The notes under the pieces were generated by a model that saw only the letters and a program-made list of their open reading frames with translations, was not told where the DNA came from and did not search any database. From Gammaproteobacteria bacterium (GTDB lineage Bacteria; Pseudomonadota; Gammaproteobacteria; Steroidobacterales; Steroidobacteraceae): a DNA stretch of 35,320 bases. Location: NCBI GenBank assembly GCA_021323735.1, contig JAJPKM010000009.1, positions 1 to 35,320 of the forward strand. Direction: 5' to 3'. The translations under genes were made by a program, and so were the position numbers. The number at the start of each line of letters is the position of its first letter. Within the stretch, counting starts at the first letter, position 1. Shown piece after piece: positions 17,913-28,123 of this stretch.

Positions 17913-19151
17913 TCAGAAATTGCCCTGAAACCAGGCTTTCATTCGTTCCAGCAAGCTCTTCATGCCGCCCGCCAAGAGCGGCGCTTGCGTGCCCTGCACC
18001 TCTAAATTGTTTTTCGCGTACAACAGAAGACCCACACCGGTGGCGTGGATCGGATTGCTCACCACCTCGGATAATCCGGTGACGTATTGCGGCACCCCTA
18101 ATCGCACCGGCATGTGAAACACTTCTTCGGCCAGCTCGATCGCCCCTTCCATCTTGGCGCTGCCGCCGGTGAGCACGATGCCGGTGGCGACCTGCTCCTC
18201 GAGGCCGGCGCGGCGCAGCTCGTCGCGGATCAGACCGAACAGCTCCTCGTAACGCGGCTCGACAATCTCGGCGAGGGTTTGACGCGCCAGGCGGCGCGGC
18301 GGCCGGTCGCCCACGCTCGGCACTTCGATGGTCTCGTCGGGGTTCGCCAGCTGCGACAACGCGCAGGCGTACTTGATCTTGATGTCCTCGGCGTACTGCG
18401 TCGGGGTGCGCATGGACACGGCGATGTCATTGGTGATCTGATCGCCGGCGATCGGAATCACCGCGGTATGGCGAATAGCGCCGCCGCCGAACACCGCAAT
18501 GTCGGTGGTGCCGCCGCCGATGTCGACCACGCATACACCGAGATCCTTTTCATCCTCGCTAAGTACCGCGTAACTGGAGGCGAGCTGCTCCAGCACGATG
18601 TCATCCACCGCCAGCCCGCAGCGCTGCACGCACTTGACGATGTTCTGCGCCGCGCTGTCGGCGCCGGTGACGATGTGCACCTTGGCCTCCAGGCGCACCC
18701 CCGACATACCGATCGGGTCGCGGATGCCTTCCTGCGCATCGATGATGTATTCCTGCGGCAGAACGTGCAGGATCTTTTGATCCGCCGGAATGGCCACCGC
18801 CTTGGCGGCATCGATGACCCGTTCCACATCGCCCTGCACCACCTCTTTGTCCTTGATGGCCACGATGCCGTGCGAATTGAGGCTGCGCACATGGCTGCCG
18901 GCGATGCCGGCGTATACCGAGTGGATCTCGCAGCCGGCCATGAGCTCCGCTTCCTCGACGGCACGTTGAATGGATTGCACGGTGGATTCGATATTCACCA
19001 CCACGCCTTTCTTCAGGCCGCGCGATGGATGGCTGCCGATGCCGATGATTTCCAGCGCACCGTCGGCCTTGACCTCGCCCACGATGGCGACGACTTTGCT
19101 GGTGCCGATATCCAGCCCCACCAATAAGTTGCGATCAGAGCGCTTTGCCAT
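17913..19151 (-). CDS. ftsA: Cell division actin homologue FtsA
   Basis: FtsA, 412 residues, tethers FtsZ to the membrane and recruits later divisome proteins. It begins NLLVGLDIGTSKVVAIVGEV (phosphate 1 motif). The inserted SHS2 domain (1C) follows at about residues 84-160, then VVDIGGGTTDIAVF (phosphate 2) and GIVLTGGSAKMEGAIELAEE (adenosine motif). The C-terminal LLERMKAWFQGNF is an amphipathic membrane-targeting helix. An AAAGAAA stretch precedes the ATG at 19151. It lies between ftsQ (18 bases upstream) and ftsZ, the standard order. Confidence 0.98.
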   Translation of the reverse strand: MAKRSDRNLLVGLDIGTSKVVAIVGEVKADGALEIIGIGSHPSRGLKKGVVVNIESTVQSIQRAVEEAELMAGCEIHSVYAGIAGSHVRSLNSHGIVAIKDKEVVQGDVERVIDAAKAVAIPADQKILHVLPQEYIIDAQEGIRDPIGMSGVRLEAKVHIVTGADSAAQNIVKCVQRCGLAVDDIVLEQLASSYAVLSEDEKDLGVCVVDIGGGTTDIAVFGGGAIRHTAVIPIAGDQITNDIAVSMRTPTQYAEDIKIKYACALSQLANPDETIEVPSVGDRPPRRLARQTLAEIVEPRYEELFGLIRDELRRAGLEEQVATGIVLTGGSAKMEGAIELAEEVFHMPVRLGVPQYVTGLSEVVSNPIHATGVGLLLYAKNNLEVQGTQAPLLAGGMKSLLERMKAWFQGNF

Positions 19152-19169
19152 TTTCTTTAAAACGTTCCT

Positions 19170-19982
19170 TCAGGCGTCAGAGTCGTCGGGATGTTTGGCG
19201 GGCGCCGATGCCGGCGTCCCTAAGTTGCGCCAGCCAATGGCAAAGCCGTTGGAATAGCGCATGTCCACGTAGCTGATTTCGGTCAATCGATGTGCAATGA
19301 CCTGCGATGCGGTGCGGATGAAGCGTTCGGTGCGCTCGTCGACGTCGCGCCTGCCTAAGCGCACCGTGACCCCGCAGTCCAGGTCCAGTTCCCAGGCGCC
19401 GCGCTCATCGAGACGCAGCGCGGCGATGCGCATGCCGGCCTCGAGCATGCGCCCCTGCGTCGCCAGATAGCGCTGCGCCACCTGCGACTCGCTGCCTGCA
19501 GGTCCGCTCAGGTGGGGCAGTTCGGCGGGGACGTGGCTCGCCGTGCGGACGAACAGTTCACCGCGCGTATTGAGCAGTCCCGACTCGCCCCAGCGAGCCG
19601 CCGCGGTCTGTTCCGTCACGGTCACGCGCAAACCATTGGGCCAGCGGCGCGCAATTCGCGCGTGATCCACCCATGGCAGCGATTCGACCGCGCGCTGAAT
19701 ATCGCCGAGACCTAAGGACATGAAACCTTGGGCGGCGAAGGGCGCCACTGCCTTCTCGATCTGCCCGGGGGAGACGCGCTGAAAGCTGCCGTCGATGGAG
19801 ATCACACGCACCGGGCGGTCCAATGCCCAGGCCAGCGCGCCAAACCCGCTCACCAGCACCGCCAACAACGCGGCACGTCGGGCGTAGAGGCGCCACTGCG
19901 CCAGGAACGCAGGCCACTTCCAACGCGAGGTCTTCGGCGTGGCCTTGCTCTTGAAGCGATTTCGGCGCCAGAACAAATTCAT
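19170..19982 (-). CDS. ftsQ: Cell division protein FtsQ
   Basis: A 270-residue bitopic membrane protein with a basic cytoplasmic N-terminus and one membrane helix at about residues 33-52 (ALLAVLVSGFGALAWAL). A periplasmic POTRA domain follows (RVISIDGSFQRVSPGQIEKA, then SLPWVDHARIARRWPNGLRV), then the FtsQ beta domain. FtsQ links FtsB-FtsL to the early divisome. The ATG overlaps the ddl stop (ATGA), suggesting coupled translation. All three Leu-Gly codon pairs noted in this gene use TTA for leucine. Confidence 0.96.
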   Translation of the reverse strand: MNLFWRRNRFKSKATPKTSRWKWPAFLAQWRLYARRAALLAVLVSGFGALAWALDRPVRVISIDGSFQRVSPGQIEKAVAPFAAQGFMSLGLGDIQRAVESLPWVDHARIARRWPNGLRVTVTEQTAAARWGESGLLNTRGELFVRTASHVPAELPHLSGPAGSESQVAQRYLATQGRMLEAGMRIAALRLDERGAWELDLDCGVTVRLGRRDVDERTERFIRTASQVIAHRLTEISYVDMRYSNGFAIGWRNLGTPASAPAKHPDDSDA

Positions 19983-20947
19983 TTTCGCTCCCTAGAGAAA
20001 CTGGTTTCCAACACCCGCCAGACCAATTCGGGAAAGTCGATGCCGGCCTGGCGCGCCGCCATCGGCACCAGGCTGTGATCGGTCATGCCCGGCGTGGTAT
20101 TGATCTCAATGAAAAAGAACTTGCCGGTAGCGCGCTCGCGCATGAAGTCGACGCGGCCCCACCCATGGCAGTCGGTGACCTTGAAGGCCGCCAGCGCCGC
20201 GGCCTGTAATTCGGCCTCGTCTTGCTGACTCAAGCCGCTGGGGCAGAAGTACTGCGTGTCATTGCGGAAATACTTCGCCTCATAGTCATAGAATTCGGTC
20301 GCCGGCAGAATGCGGATCGAGGGCAGCACCTCGTCCTGCAATATCGACACGGTGTACTCATCCCCGCTGACGAAGGCTTCGGCAAAGACGATTGAGTCGA
20401 CGGCCCGCGCCTGCTCGAAGGCGCGCGGTAATTCCTCGGCGGTTTTCACCTTGGTCATGCCGACGCTCGAGCCCTGCGAGGCCGGTTTCACCATCATGGG
20501 CAAGCCGATTTGCTTGAGCGCCGCCGGCAGGTCGGCCTCCTTCGACAGCACCGCATACTCCGGCGCAGCGTAACCCGCGCCCACCACCACTCGCTTGGTC
20601 TTGAGCTTGTCCATGGTCAGCGCCGAGGCCAGCACGCCGCTGCCGGTATACGGCATACCAATCCACTCGAGCGCGCCCTGCATGGTGCCGTCCTCGCCGC
20701 CCGGCCCGTGCAGCGCGATCCACACCCGATCGAATCCTTCGCTGCGCAACGCCTGGATGGGCTTGTGCATGGGATCGAAAGCATGCGCATCGACGCCGCG
20801 GCTCTTGAGGGCCGCGAGTACCGCATTCCCGCTCAACAGCGATATCTCCCGTTCGCTCGAGTCTCCGCCCAGCAGTACGGCGATCTTGCCGAAGTCCGCC
20901 GGCTTGGACGTGCGGCGGTGCGTGGTATTCAGGGTCAGCAGGCTCAT
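19979..20947 (-). CDS. ddl: D-alanine--D-alanine ligase
   Basis: This 322-residue ATP-grasp enzyme joins two D-alanines for the peptidoglycan stem peptide. Motifs are KIAVLLGGDSSEREISLLSG, HGPGGEDGTMQGALEWIGMP, the ATP-binding VKPASQGSSVGM, and the metal-binding end FFFIEINTTPGMTDHSLVP. The ATG at 20947 overlaps the murB stop (ATGA). A much longer open frame extends into murB, but only this start fits the family. It is the ddlB-type copy inside the dcw cluster, directly before ftsQ. Confidence 0.97.
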   Translation of the reverse strand: MSLLTLNTTHRRTSKPADFGKIAVLLGGDSSEREISLLSGNAVLAALKSRGVDAHAFDPMHKPIQALRSEGFDRVWIALHGPGGEDGTMQGALEWIGMPYTGSGVLASALTMDKLKTKRVVVGAGYAAPEYAVLSKEADLPAALKQIGLPMMVKPASQGSSVGMTKVKTAEELPRAFEQARAVDSIVFAEAFVSGDEYTVSILQDEVLPSIRILPATEFYDYEAKYFRNDTQYFCPSGLSQQDEAELQAAALAAFKVTDCHGWGRVDFMRERATGKFFFIEINTTPGMTDHSLVPMAARQAGIDFPELVWRVLETSFSRERK

Positions 20948-21849
20948 ACCGGATCTCCGACGATGCGCACTTCGGTGCGCAGCTCGACGCCGTGGGCGGC
21001 GGCCACCGCGTCTCGCACGTGTAGGATCAGCGCCTCGATGTCGGCGGCGCGCGCCTGCCCGTGATTGATGATGAAATTGGCGTGTTTTTCCGAGACCGAC
21101 GCATCGCCGATGCGAAAGCCCTTGAGACCGGCGCTCTCGATCAACCGCGCAGCATGATCGCCGGGCGGGTTGGTGAACACCGATCCGCAGCTCCACTCGC
21201 CGATGGGCTGGGTTTCGCGGCGCCGGTCCAGCAACTCGCGGATGGCCTCGGTGTTGGTGCCGGGCTTGCGCTCGAACTCCAGCCGCGCGCCGATGAACCA
21301 TTCATTGTCGGGTCCCTGCACCTGCCGGTAGCCGATCTGGTAGTCGGCGGGCGTGCGCGTGCGGCGCACGCCGCGCCGATCCAGCACTTCGACTTCCACC
21401 ACATGCTTCCACGTCTCGCCGCCCCACGCCCCGGCATTCATCGCCAAGGCACCGCCCAAGGTCCCGGGGATGCCGGCGAAGAACTCAGCCGGCCCCAAAC
21501 CCCACTTCACGCACTGTCGTGCGATGCGCGCACAGGGCACTCCGGCCTCCACCCGGATCCGGGTCGCGCTATGGCGCTCCAGCGCGCCCAGCGCGCCGTG
21601 CGTGGCGACCACCGCGCCGCGGATTCCGCCGTCGCGCACCAACAAGTTGCTTCCCAGGCCGAGCCACAGCAGTGGCACCTCCATGGGCAGCTGCCGCACG
21701 AAGGAGGCTAAATCCATGATGTCGCGCGGCGTGAAGAAGAAATCGGCCGGGCCGCCCGCATGCCAGGAGGTGTGCTTCGCCATGGGGACGTCATGCAGCA
21801 CGCGGCTCGAGAATTCCGGCGCGAGCTCCAAGGAGTGTTGCGCGCTCAT
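20944..21849 (-). CDS. murB: UDP-N-acetylenolpyruvoylglucosamine reductase MurB
   Basis: A 301-residue FAD enzyme that reduces enolpyruvyl-UDP-GlcNAc to UDP-MurNAc. FAD-binding segments are [18 protein letters not shown] and [19 protein letters not shown]. The catalytic serine lies in [20 protein letters not shown], and the final glutamate is probably in [23 protein letters not shown] and the shorter length suggest the type II form rather than the E. coli type I form. It overlaps murC and ddl by four bases at its two ends. E. coli has murB elsewhere; having it between murC and ddl is common in other lineages. Confidence 0.97.
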   Translation of the reverse strand: MSAQHSLELAPEFSSRVLHDVPMAKHTSWHAGGPADFFFTPRDIMDLASFVRQLPMEVPLLWLGLGSNLLVRDGGIRGAVVATHGALGALERHSATRIRVEAGVPCARIARQCVKWGLGPAEFFAGIPGTLGGALAMNAGAWGGETWKHVVEVEVLDRRGVRRTRTPADYQIGYRQVQGPDNEWFIGARLEFERKPGTNTEAIRELLDRRRETQPIGEWSCGSVFTNPPGDHAARLIESAGLKGFRIGDASVSEKHANFIINHGQARAADIEALILHVRDAVAAAHGVELRTEVRIVGDPV

Positions 21850-23324
21850 GCGGACGCTCCCGCCGCAAAACGGCTTTTCAAGTCCTGCGCCACGGCGCCC
21901 AAGTTGCCCGCGCCCATGGTCAGCACCACATCGCCGTCGTGCAACACGGCGCGCAGCGACTCGGCCAGATCATCGACGCTATCGACGAACACCGGCTCGA
22001 TGCGGCCGCGGCTGCGCACGGCGCGGCAGATGGCACGCCCATCGGCGCCGGCGATCGGCGCCTCGCCGGCCGCGTAAACCTCCGTGACCAAGAGCACGTC
22101 GCACTCGCTCAAAACGCGGCCGAAATCGTCCAACAGATCCCGCGTGCGGGTGTAGCGATGCGGCTGAAACACCAGCACCAGGCGCCTCGTAGGCCAGCCC
22201 TGGCGCGCGGCCTCCAGCGTGGCGGCCACTTCGGTCGGGTGATGACCGTAGTCATCCACGATCAGTGCGCGGCCGCCCGGCCATTGGATCTCGCCCAATT
22301 GCTGCAAGCGCCGATCGATGCCCTGGAAATTCAATAGGGCATGTGCAATGACGTCGTCGGGAATGTCGAGTTCGGTGGCAACGACGACGGCCGCCAAGGA
22401 ATTGAGCACATTGTGGCGGCCCGGCAGATTGAGGGTGAGAGTGAGGGGCTCACGCCCCACGCGCAACACCTCGTAGCGGGATTGCAGTCCCATGGGCTGC
22501 ACCTTGACCGCACGAACGTCCACACCTTCGCCAAATCCATAGGTGACGTAGGGGCGGCCCACCGACTCGAAGATGCTCTTGACATGCTCATCGTCGGCGC
22601 ACAGCACCGCCAGACCGTAGAACGGCAGGTTGTGCAGAAAGTCGACGAAGCTTTGCTTCAGCCGGCCGAAATCGCCCTCGTGCGTCGCGAGATGATCGTT
22701 GTCGATGTTGGTGACGATGGCGATGATGGGCTGCAGGTGCATGAAGGACGCATCGCTCTCATCGGCCTCTGCGACCAGATAGCGGCCTCTCCCTAAGCGC
22801 GCGTTGCTGTCGGCGCTCTTGAGACGTCCCCCGATCACAAAGGTGGGATCAAGCCCGGCTTCGGCCAGCACGCTTGCCACCAGACTGGTGGTCGTGGTCT
22901 TGCCATGCGTGCCGGCGACGGCGATGGAATAGCGAAAGCGCATCAGTTCGCCCAGCATTTCCGCGCGCGCGACCACGGGAATGCGCTTGGCCAGCGCCGC
23001 AGCCACTTCCGGGTTGGTGCGGTTGACGGCACTCGACACCACCACCACGTCAGCCTCACCCAGATACTCAGCGTCGTGGCCGATGAAAATCGACGCACCC
23101 AGGCGCGCCAGACGCGTGGTGACGGCGTTGCCTTTGAGATCCGAGCCCTGCACCTCGTAGCCCAGATTGAGCAGCACTTCGGCAATCCCGCCCATGCCGC
23201 TGCCGCCGATGCCGACCAAGTGAATGCGTTGAATGCGCCGCATCCGATCCTGCATGCGCGTTTGCGGGGCCACTCGCGCCGCCGAGGGAACGCCCGCGTT
23301 CGCAGGTATGCGCCCTTCGGTCAT
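21846..23324 (-). CDS. murC: UDP-N-acetylmuramate--L-alanine ligase MurC
   Basis: A 492-residue Mur ligase that adds L-alanine to UDP-MurNAc. The N-terminal dinucleotide-like domain has [20 protein letters not shown] and GYEVQGSDL. The ATP-binding loop is [16 protein letters not shown], and [14 protein letters not shown] and [18 protein letters not shown] are typical of MurC. The ATG at 23324 overlaps the murG stop (ATGA) and gives a 32-residue leader before HLVG, comparable to E. coli. A longer open frame upstream is a shadow over murG. Confidence 0.97.
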   Translation of the reverse strand: MTEGRIPANAGVPSAARVAPQTRMQDRMRRIQRIHLVGIGGSGMGGIAEVLLNLGYEVQGSDLKGNAVTTRLARLGASIFIGHDAEYLGEADVVVVSSAVNRTNPEVAAALAKRIPVVARAEMLGELMRFRYSIAVAGTHGKTTTTSLVASVLAEAGLDPTFVIGGRLKSADSNARLGRGRYLVAEADESDASFMHLQPIIAIVTNIDNDHLATHEGDFGRLKQSFVDFLHNLPFYGLAVLCADDEHVKSIFESVGRPYVTYGFGEGVDVRAVKVQPMGLQSRYEVLRVGREPLTLTLNLPGRHNVLNSLAAVVVATELDIPDDVIAHALLNFQGIDRRLQQLGEIQWPGGRALIVDDYGHHPTEVAATLEAARQGWPTRRLVLVFQPHRYTRTRDLLDDFGRVLSECDVLLVTEVYAAGEAPIAGADGRAICRAVRSRGRIEPVFVDSVDDLAESLRAVLHDGDVVLTMGAGNLGAVAQDLKSRFAAGASA

Positions 23325-24451
23325 GTGCGTGCCTCCGCGCGCGGTCCTAAGCCTTTTCCCGCGCCGGTCGCGGCGGCCATGCACAGGTCCGCGAGCCGTA
23401 CCGCCGCATCGGTGATGCGCGCGGCGCGAGCCGCTTCCGCCATTTTCAGGAGCCGCGCGCGGTCCGCGATCAGCGTCGCGACGACGGCACTCAAACTCTC
23501 GGGCGTGAGGTCGCGCTCCTGGATGATGCGCGCCGCGCCGGCACCGACCATGACGGCGGCATTCTTGGTTTGATGATCGTCCGCCGCTACGCCTAAGGGT
23601 ACGAAAATGGCGCCGAGCCCGGCGGCCTGCAGCTCGGCCACCGTCATGGCACCGGCGCGGCACACGGCAAGATCCGCCCACGCATAGGTCTTGGCCATGT
23701 CGTCGATGAAGGGCAGTACTTGAGCCTCGACGTGCTCCTCGAGATACGCCGCGCGCGTCGCGGCAAGTCCGCGCTCGCCGGTCTGATGAATGACCTGGGG
23801 ACGGCTCTCCGGCGCCAATCGTGCCAGCGCCTTAGGCAATACCGCATTGAGCCGCTGCGCGCCCTGGCTGCCGCCAAACACCAGCAAGCGTGCGCGCGAC
23901 TCGCGCCCGGCAAACCGCTCTGCCGGCGGCGCGAGTGCGGCAATGCTCTCACGCACCGGATTGCCGATGGTGCTGGCGCGTACCTTCGCCCCGAAACTTC
24001 CGGGAAACGCCTCGAGTACCTGATCTGCCAAGCGTGCCAGCCAGCGATTGGTCAGTCCGGCAATGGCGTTCTGCTCGTGAATCAGCAGCGGAATGCGCAT
24101 CAGCCACGCGGCGATGCCGCCTGGACCGCTGACATAGCCGCCGGCGCCCAGCACGGAGCGCGGCCGTACGCGGCGCAGCACGCCGACGGTCTGCGCCACG
24201 GCATTGACAATGCGCAGCGGCGCGAGCAACCAGGTCAAGACGCCCTTGCCGCGCAGCCCCGCGACACGCACCCATTCGATGGGAAAACCCTGAGACGGCA
24301 CCAGGCGCGATTCCATGCTGCCCGGCACGCCGAGCCACACCACGGCGACGCCGCGGGTGCGCAGCACCTGGGCCACTGCCAGCGCGGGAAAGACATGGCC
24401 GCCGGTGCCGCCAGCCATGATGAGCACGGGGCCCTGCGAAGCGGCGCTCAT
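23321..24451 (-). CDS. murG: MurG transferase (lipid II synthesis)
   Basis: This 376-residue glycosyltransferase transfers GlcNAc from UDP-GlcNAc to lipid I on the inner face of the membrane. Motifs are the glycine-rich loop [40 protein letters not shown] with [24 protein letters not shown], and [11 protein letters not shown]. The ATG at 24451 overlaps the ftsW stop (ATGA). Apparent longer frames reach back over ftsW and should be ignored. Confidence 0.97.
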   Translation of the reverse strand: MSAASQGPVLIMAGGTGGHVFPALAVAQVLRTRGVAVVWLGVPGSMESRLVPSQGFPIEWVRVAGLRGKGVLTWLLAPLRIVNAVAQTVGVLRRVRPRSVLGAGGYVSGPGGIAAWLMRIPLLIHEQNAIAGLTNRWLARLADQVLEAFPGSFGAKVRASTIGNPVRESIAALAPPAERFAGRESRARLLVFGGSQGAQRLNAVLPKALARLAPESRPQVIHQTGERGLAATRAAYLEEHVEAQVLPFIDDMAKTYAWADLAVCRAGAMTVAELQAAGLGAIFVPLGVAADDHQTKNAAVMVGAGAARIIQERDLTPESLSAVVATLIADRARLLKMAEAARAARITDAAVRLADLCMAAATGAGKGLGPRAEART

Positions 24452-25635
24452 CGGCTGCCTCCGGGCACGCGTGCCACCGCGGAACGCGAGGTGCACTTGA
24501 CCTCGTGGTAGATGCGCAGCAGCACACCCAGCCATGCCAGGCTGACGAGCAGACTGCTGCGGCCATAGCTGAGTAGCGGCAGCGTCAGGCCCTTGGTAGG
24601 GAGGACGCCCATGTTGACGCCGATGTTCACGCTGGCCTGCAGTCCCAGCCAGATACCGAAGGCTGCCGCGAGGTAGGCCTGGAAACGCAGGCCCGCCTGC
24701 GCCGCCAGGCGCGAGACGTGGAACGCGCGCCACACCAGCGCGACGAACAGGCCGATGACGCCCATCACCCCGACCAAGCCCAACTCTTCGGCCAGCACGG
24801 CAAACACGAAATCCGTGTGCGCCTCCGGCAAATAGAACAATTTCTGCACGCTGCTGCCCAAGCCCACTCCGAACCAAGAGCCCCGGCCGATGGCGATCAG
24901 GGATTGCGTGAGCTGAAATCCGCCCTTGAACGGATCGTCGAAGGGGTGCAGGAAAATCAGCAGCCGCTTCAACCGATAGGACGAGGTCAGCGCGAGCAGC
25001 GCGAAGGCGACCACGGCGGTCGACACCAGTAGCGCGACGAAGCGCAGGCGCGCCCCGGCGATGAACAGCACGGCGAAACCGGTGGCGAACAGCACGGTCG
25101 CAGCGCCGAAATCCGGTTCGATCAACAGCAAGACGGCCGTCACGGACAAGAGCCCGAAGGGCTTCAGCAACCCCGGCAGCGTGCTCTCGAGTTCCGCGCG
25201 CTTGCGCACGCAGTAGCTGCACAGCCACATCAGCACCAGCACCTTGGCCAGCTCCGATACTTGGAAATTGAGCACGCCGATGCGCAGCCAGCGGCGCGCA
25301 CCGTTGACGCGCGCGCCCAAGCCCGGGATCAGTACCAAGATCAGCAGCAACAGGCCCAGCAGCAAAAGCGCCAGTCCATATTTGTCCCAAAGCTCGGTCG
25401 GCACCCGCGTCATCATCCAGGCGAAGGCCGCCCCCGCCATGGTGAAGACGAACTGTCGCTCGAGAAAATAAAACGGATCGGTCATGTCGCGCGCAGCGAT
25501 GGACATGGACGCCGAGGTAACCATGATCAGGCCGATGAGCAGCAGAGCGGCCACCAACCCCAGCGTGATGCCGTCCCATGCGAAGGGCAGCCGTTCCCGC
25601 GCGCGCAGCCCGTAGGACATGGTGGCGGTACTCAT
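24448..25635 (-). CDS. ftsW: Septal peptidoglycan polymerase FtsW (SEDS family)
   Basis: A 395-residue membrane protein with about ten hydrophobic helices. It is the SEDS glycosyltransferase that polymerises lipid II together with FtsI. Family motifs include FYFLERQFVFTMAGAAFAWM, QVSELAKVLVLMW, LIEPDFGAATVLFATGFAVL, and GVLPTKGLTLPLLSYGRSSL. The last motif has Arg where many homologues have Gly (SYGGSS). The ATG at 25635 overlaps the murD stop (ATGA). Confidence 0.97.
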   Translation of the reverse strand: MSTATMSYGLRARERLPFAWDGITLGLVAALLLIGLIMVTSASMSIAARDMTDPFYFLERQFVFTMAGAAFAWMMTRVPTELWDKYGLALLLLGLLLLILVLIPGLGARVNGARRWLRIGVLNFQVSELAKVLVLMWLCSYCVRKRAELESTLPGLLKPFGLLSVTAVLLLIEPDFGAATVLFATGFAVLFIAGARLRFVALLVSTAVVAFALLALTSSYRLKRLLIFLHPFDDPFKGGFQLTQSLIAIGRGSWFGVGLGSSVQKLFYLPEAHTDFVFAVLAEELGLVGVMGVIGLFVALVWRAFHVSRLAAQAGLRFQAYLAAAFGIWLGLQASVNIGVNMGVLPTKGLTLPLLSYGRSSLLVSLAWLGVLLRIYHEVKCTSRSAVARVPGGSR

Positions 25636-27038
25636 GGCGATGGCCCTTCGGGCAATGCACCCCTGGGCGACGAAGACTCGAGTCTGTGCACCGCCGCAGC
25701 GAACACATCGCCGCGGTGGCCGTAGTCGCGAAACATGTCCAGGCTTGCGCAGGCCGGGGACAGGAGAACGGTGTCGCCGGGTGCGGCTATGCGCTGCGCG
25801 GCATCGACCGCAGCTTGCATCGCCGCCTCGGCCGCCATCCCAGGCACCCCCCTCGATGCCACCATATGAGTACGGCACACTCCGTCCAGAGCGGCGGCAA
25901 TGGCCGGCGCATCCTTGCCCAGCAGCACCGCCGCTCGCACCTTGCCGCGGAACGCGTCCGCCAGGGGCTTGAAGTCCTGGCCCTTGCCCTCGCCGCCGGC
26001 AATCATGACCAGCGGCCCCGGCATGCCGGCCACCGCGGCCATCGTCGCCCCGACATTCGTGCCCTTGGAGTCATCGACATAGCGCACGCCGCCGACATCG
26101 GCGACCCAGGATGATCGATGCGGCAAGCCGGGGAAGACTTGCAGCGCCTGGAGCATCGAGGCGCGCGGCAAACCCACGGCCTCGCCCAGTGCCAACGCCG
26201 CGAGCGCATTGGCGGCATTGTGCGTACCGGAGATTTTCATGCGCGCCACATCGAGCCAGCGTTCGCCGCGGCACGTCAAAAAGATCTGCGCGCCGTCGTG
26301 CGCCAGGGAGAAATCCGTATCGGTGCGTTCGATGGAGAAGGTGACCGTGCGCGCCGCATCGGCGCGGTATTCCCGGTCGCGCATGGCCAGCACCCAAGGG
26401 TCGTCCGCATTCAAGACCACCGTCGAGGCATTGGCCAATATTCGTCCCTTGGCGTGGGCATAGGCTGCGATGGACGGATAGCGGTCCAGATGATCCGCCG
26501 TCACATTGAGGACCACGGCGGCCTTGAGCACCAGCGATGAGGTGGTCTCCAGCTGAAAACTCGATAGTTCGAGCACGTACAGGTCGGGGACCGGCTGCGC
26601 GAGCAGATCGAGCGCCGGCTCGCCCAGATTGCCGCCCGCCAATACCCGCCGTCCCGCCGCCGCGGCCATACGAGCCACCAAGGTGGTGACGGTGCTCTTG
26701 CCATTGGTGCCCGTCACGCCGACCACCGGCGCATGTGCCTCGCGCGCGAACAATTCCACATCGCCCAGCACCTCGATGCCGCGCGCACGCGCCCCCTTCA
26801 CGATGGGTTCATCGTGAGACACGCCCGGCGAGAGCAGCAGCCGCGTTGCGCCCTCGAGCAGCGACAGATCGAAGCCGCCCAGCTTCAGCGTCATGGAACC
26901 GGCCAGATCGCCGAGCTCAGCCAGTCCCGGCGGTGCGCGGCGGCTGTCGGTGGCGCTCACGCGCTCGCCCCGCTTCACGAGGTGGCGCACGCAGGAAGCG
27001 CCTGTCTTGCCCAAACCCACGACCACGCTGTTCATCAT
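25632..27038 (-). CDS. murD: UDP-N-acetylmuramoylalanine--D-glutamate ligase MurD
   Basis: A 468-residue Mur ligase that adds D-glutamate. It starts [20 protein letters not shown]. The ATP loop is [20 protein letters not shown]; downstream are [40 protein letters not shown], and [20 protein letters not shown], followed by [11 protein letters not shown], all MurD-specific. Two consecutive ATG codons at 27038 and 27035 overlap the mraY stop, so the exact start is ambiguous by one residue. Confidence 0.97.
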   Translation of the reverse strand: MMNSVVVGLGKTGASCVRHLVKRGERVSATDSRRAPPGLAELGDLAGSMTLKLGGFDLSLLEGATRLLLSPGVSHDEPIVKGARARGIEVLGDVELFAREAHAPVVGVTGTNGKSTVTTLVARMAAAAGRRVLAGGNLGEPALDLLAQPVPDLYVLELSSFQLETTSSLVLKAAVVLNVTADHLDRYPSIAAYAHAKGRILANASTVVLNADDPWVLAMRDREYRADAARTVTFSIERTDTDFSLAHDGAQIFLTCRGERWLDVARMKISGTHNAANALAALALGEAVGLPRASMLQALQVFPGLPHRSSWVADVGGVRYVDDSKGTNVGATMAAVAGMPGPLVMIAGGEGKGQDFKPLADAFRGKVRAAVLLGKDAPAIAAALDGVCRTHMVASRGVPGMAAEAAMQAAVDAAQRIAAPGDTVLLSPACASLDMFRDYGHRGDVFAAAVHRLESSSPRGALPEGPSP

Positions 27039-28120
27039 CGGATCTTCAAGGTGGCTAGGCCGGCCAACACCAGCACGAAGCTGATGATCCAGAAACGCAC
27101 GATGACCTTCGGCTCCGCCCACCCCTTGAGTTCAAAATGGTGATGGATCGGGGCCATGCGAAAGATCCGCTTGCCGGTCAATTTGAATGACGCCACTTGC
27201 AGCATCACGGACACGGTCTCGAGCACGAACACACCGCCCATCACGAACAGCACCACTTCCTGGCGCACGATCACGGCAATCGTGCCTAGCGAGGCGCCCA
27301 CCGCCAACGCGCCCACATCGCCCATGAACACCTGCGCCGGGTAGGAGTTGAACCACAGGAACCCTAGCCCTGCGCCCACCAGCGTGGCGCTGAAGATCAG
27401 CACCTCGCCCACCCCGTTGATATAGGGAATTTGCAAGTACGCGGCGAACTTGATGTTGCCGGTGACATAGGCGAAGACGCCGAGCGCCGCGGCCACCATG
27501 ACCGCGGGCATGATCGCCAGGCCGTCGAGGCCGTCGGTCAGATTGACCGCATTGCTGCTGCCGACGATGACGCAGTAGGCGAATGCCACGAAGGCAAACG
27601 TGGACATCGGTACCGCCACGGTCTTGAAGAAGGGCACGTACAGCGAGGTCTCGGAGGGCATCTGGTGCATGCCGTGCAGCGCCAGTGCGATGGTGAGGGC
27701 CGCGATCGACTGCGCCAGATACTTGTAGCGCGCCGCCAGACCTTTGGAGTTGCCGACCACCAGTTTCAAGTAGTCGTCGTAGAAGCCGATCAATCCGAAG
27801 GCGAGCGTGGTGCCGAGCAGCACCCACACGAAGCGCACCGACAGGTCGGCCCACAGCAGCGTGCCGATGCCCATCGCGACCAGGATCAATCCGCCGCCCA
27901 TGGTCGGTGTGCCGGATTTTTGCAAATGCGATTTCGGTCCGTCGGTGCGCACCACCTGGCCGATCTGATGATGGCTCAGCAGCGAAATCATCCGCGGCCC
28001 GATGAGCAACGCCACCAGCAACGCGGTCACGGCGGCCAGAATCCCGCGCAGCGTCAGGTATTGGAAGACATGAAAGCCGCTGTAGAACTTGGCCAGGTAT
28101 TCGGTGAACAGTAGCAGCAT
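27035..28120 (-). CDS. mraY: Phospho-N-acetylmuramoyl-pentapeptide transferase MraY
   Basis: A 361-residue integral membrane protein that makes lipid I from UDP-MurNAc-pentapeptide and undecaprenyl phosphate. Catalytic motifs are [29 protein letters not shown] (acidic DD pair), [17 protein letters not shown], and [15 protein letters not shown]. The C-terminal [20 protein letters not shown] is also diagnostic. Its length is the same as in E. coli (360). The start is three bases after the murF stop. Confidence 0.98.
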   Translation of the reverse strand: MLLLFTEYLAKFYSGFHVFQYLTLRGILAAVTALLVALLIGPRMISLLSHHQIGQVVRTDGPKSHLQKSGTPTMGGGLILVAMGIGTLLWADLSVRFVWVLLGTTLAFGLIGFYDDYLKLVVGNSKGLAARYKYLAQSIAALTIALALHGMHQMPSETSLYVPFFKTVAVPMSTFAFVAFAYCVIVGSSNAVNLTDGLDGLAIMPAVMVAAALGVFAYVTGNIKFAAYLQIPYINGVGEVLIFSATLVGAGLGFLWFNSYPAQVFMGDVGALAVGASLGTIAVIVRQEVVLFVMGGVFVLETVSVMLQVASFKLTGKRIFRMAPIHHHFELKGWAEPKVIVRFWIISFVLVLAGLATLKIR

Positions 28121-28123
28121 GCG

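Noticed and set aside
18114-19127. Long open frame (337 codons) on the plus strand
   Set aside because: It is antisense to ftsA and its translation (rich in H, D, R, G) matches no family; it is a GC-driven shadow.
23321-25708. Very long murG-containing frame suggesting an FtsW-MurG fusion
   Set aside because: The extra N-terminal part is out of frame with ftsW and reads as arginine-rich nonsense; the murG ATG at 24451 overlaps the ftsW stop in the usual way.
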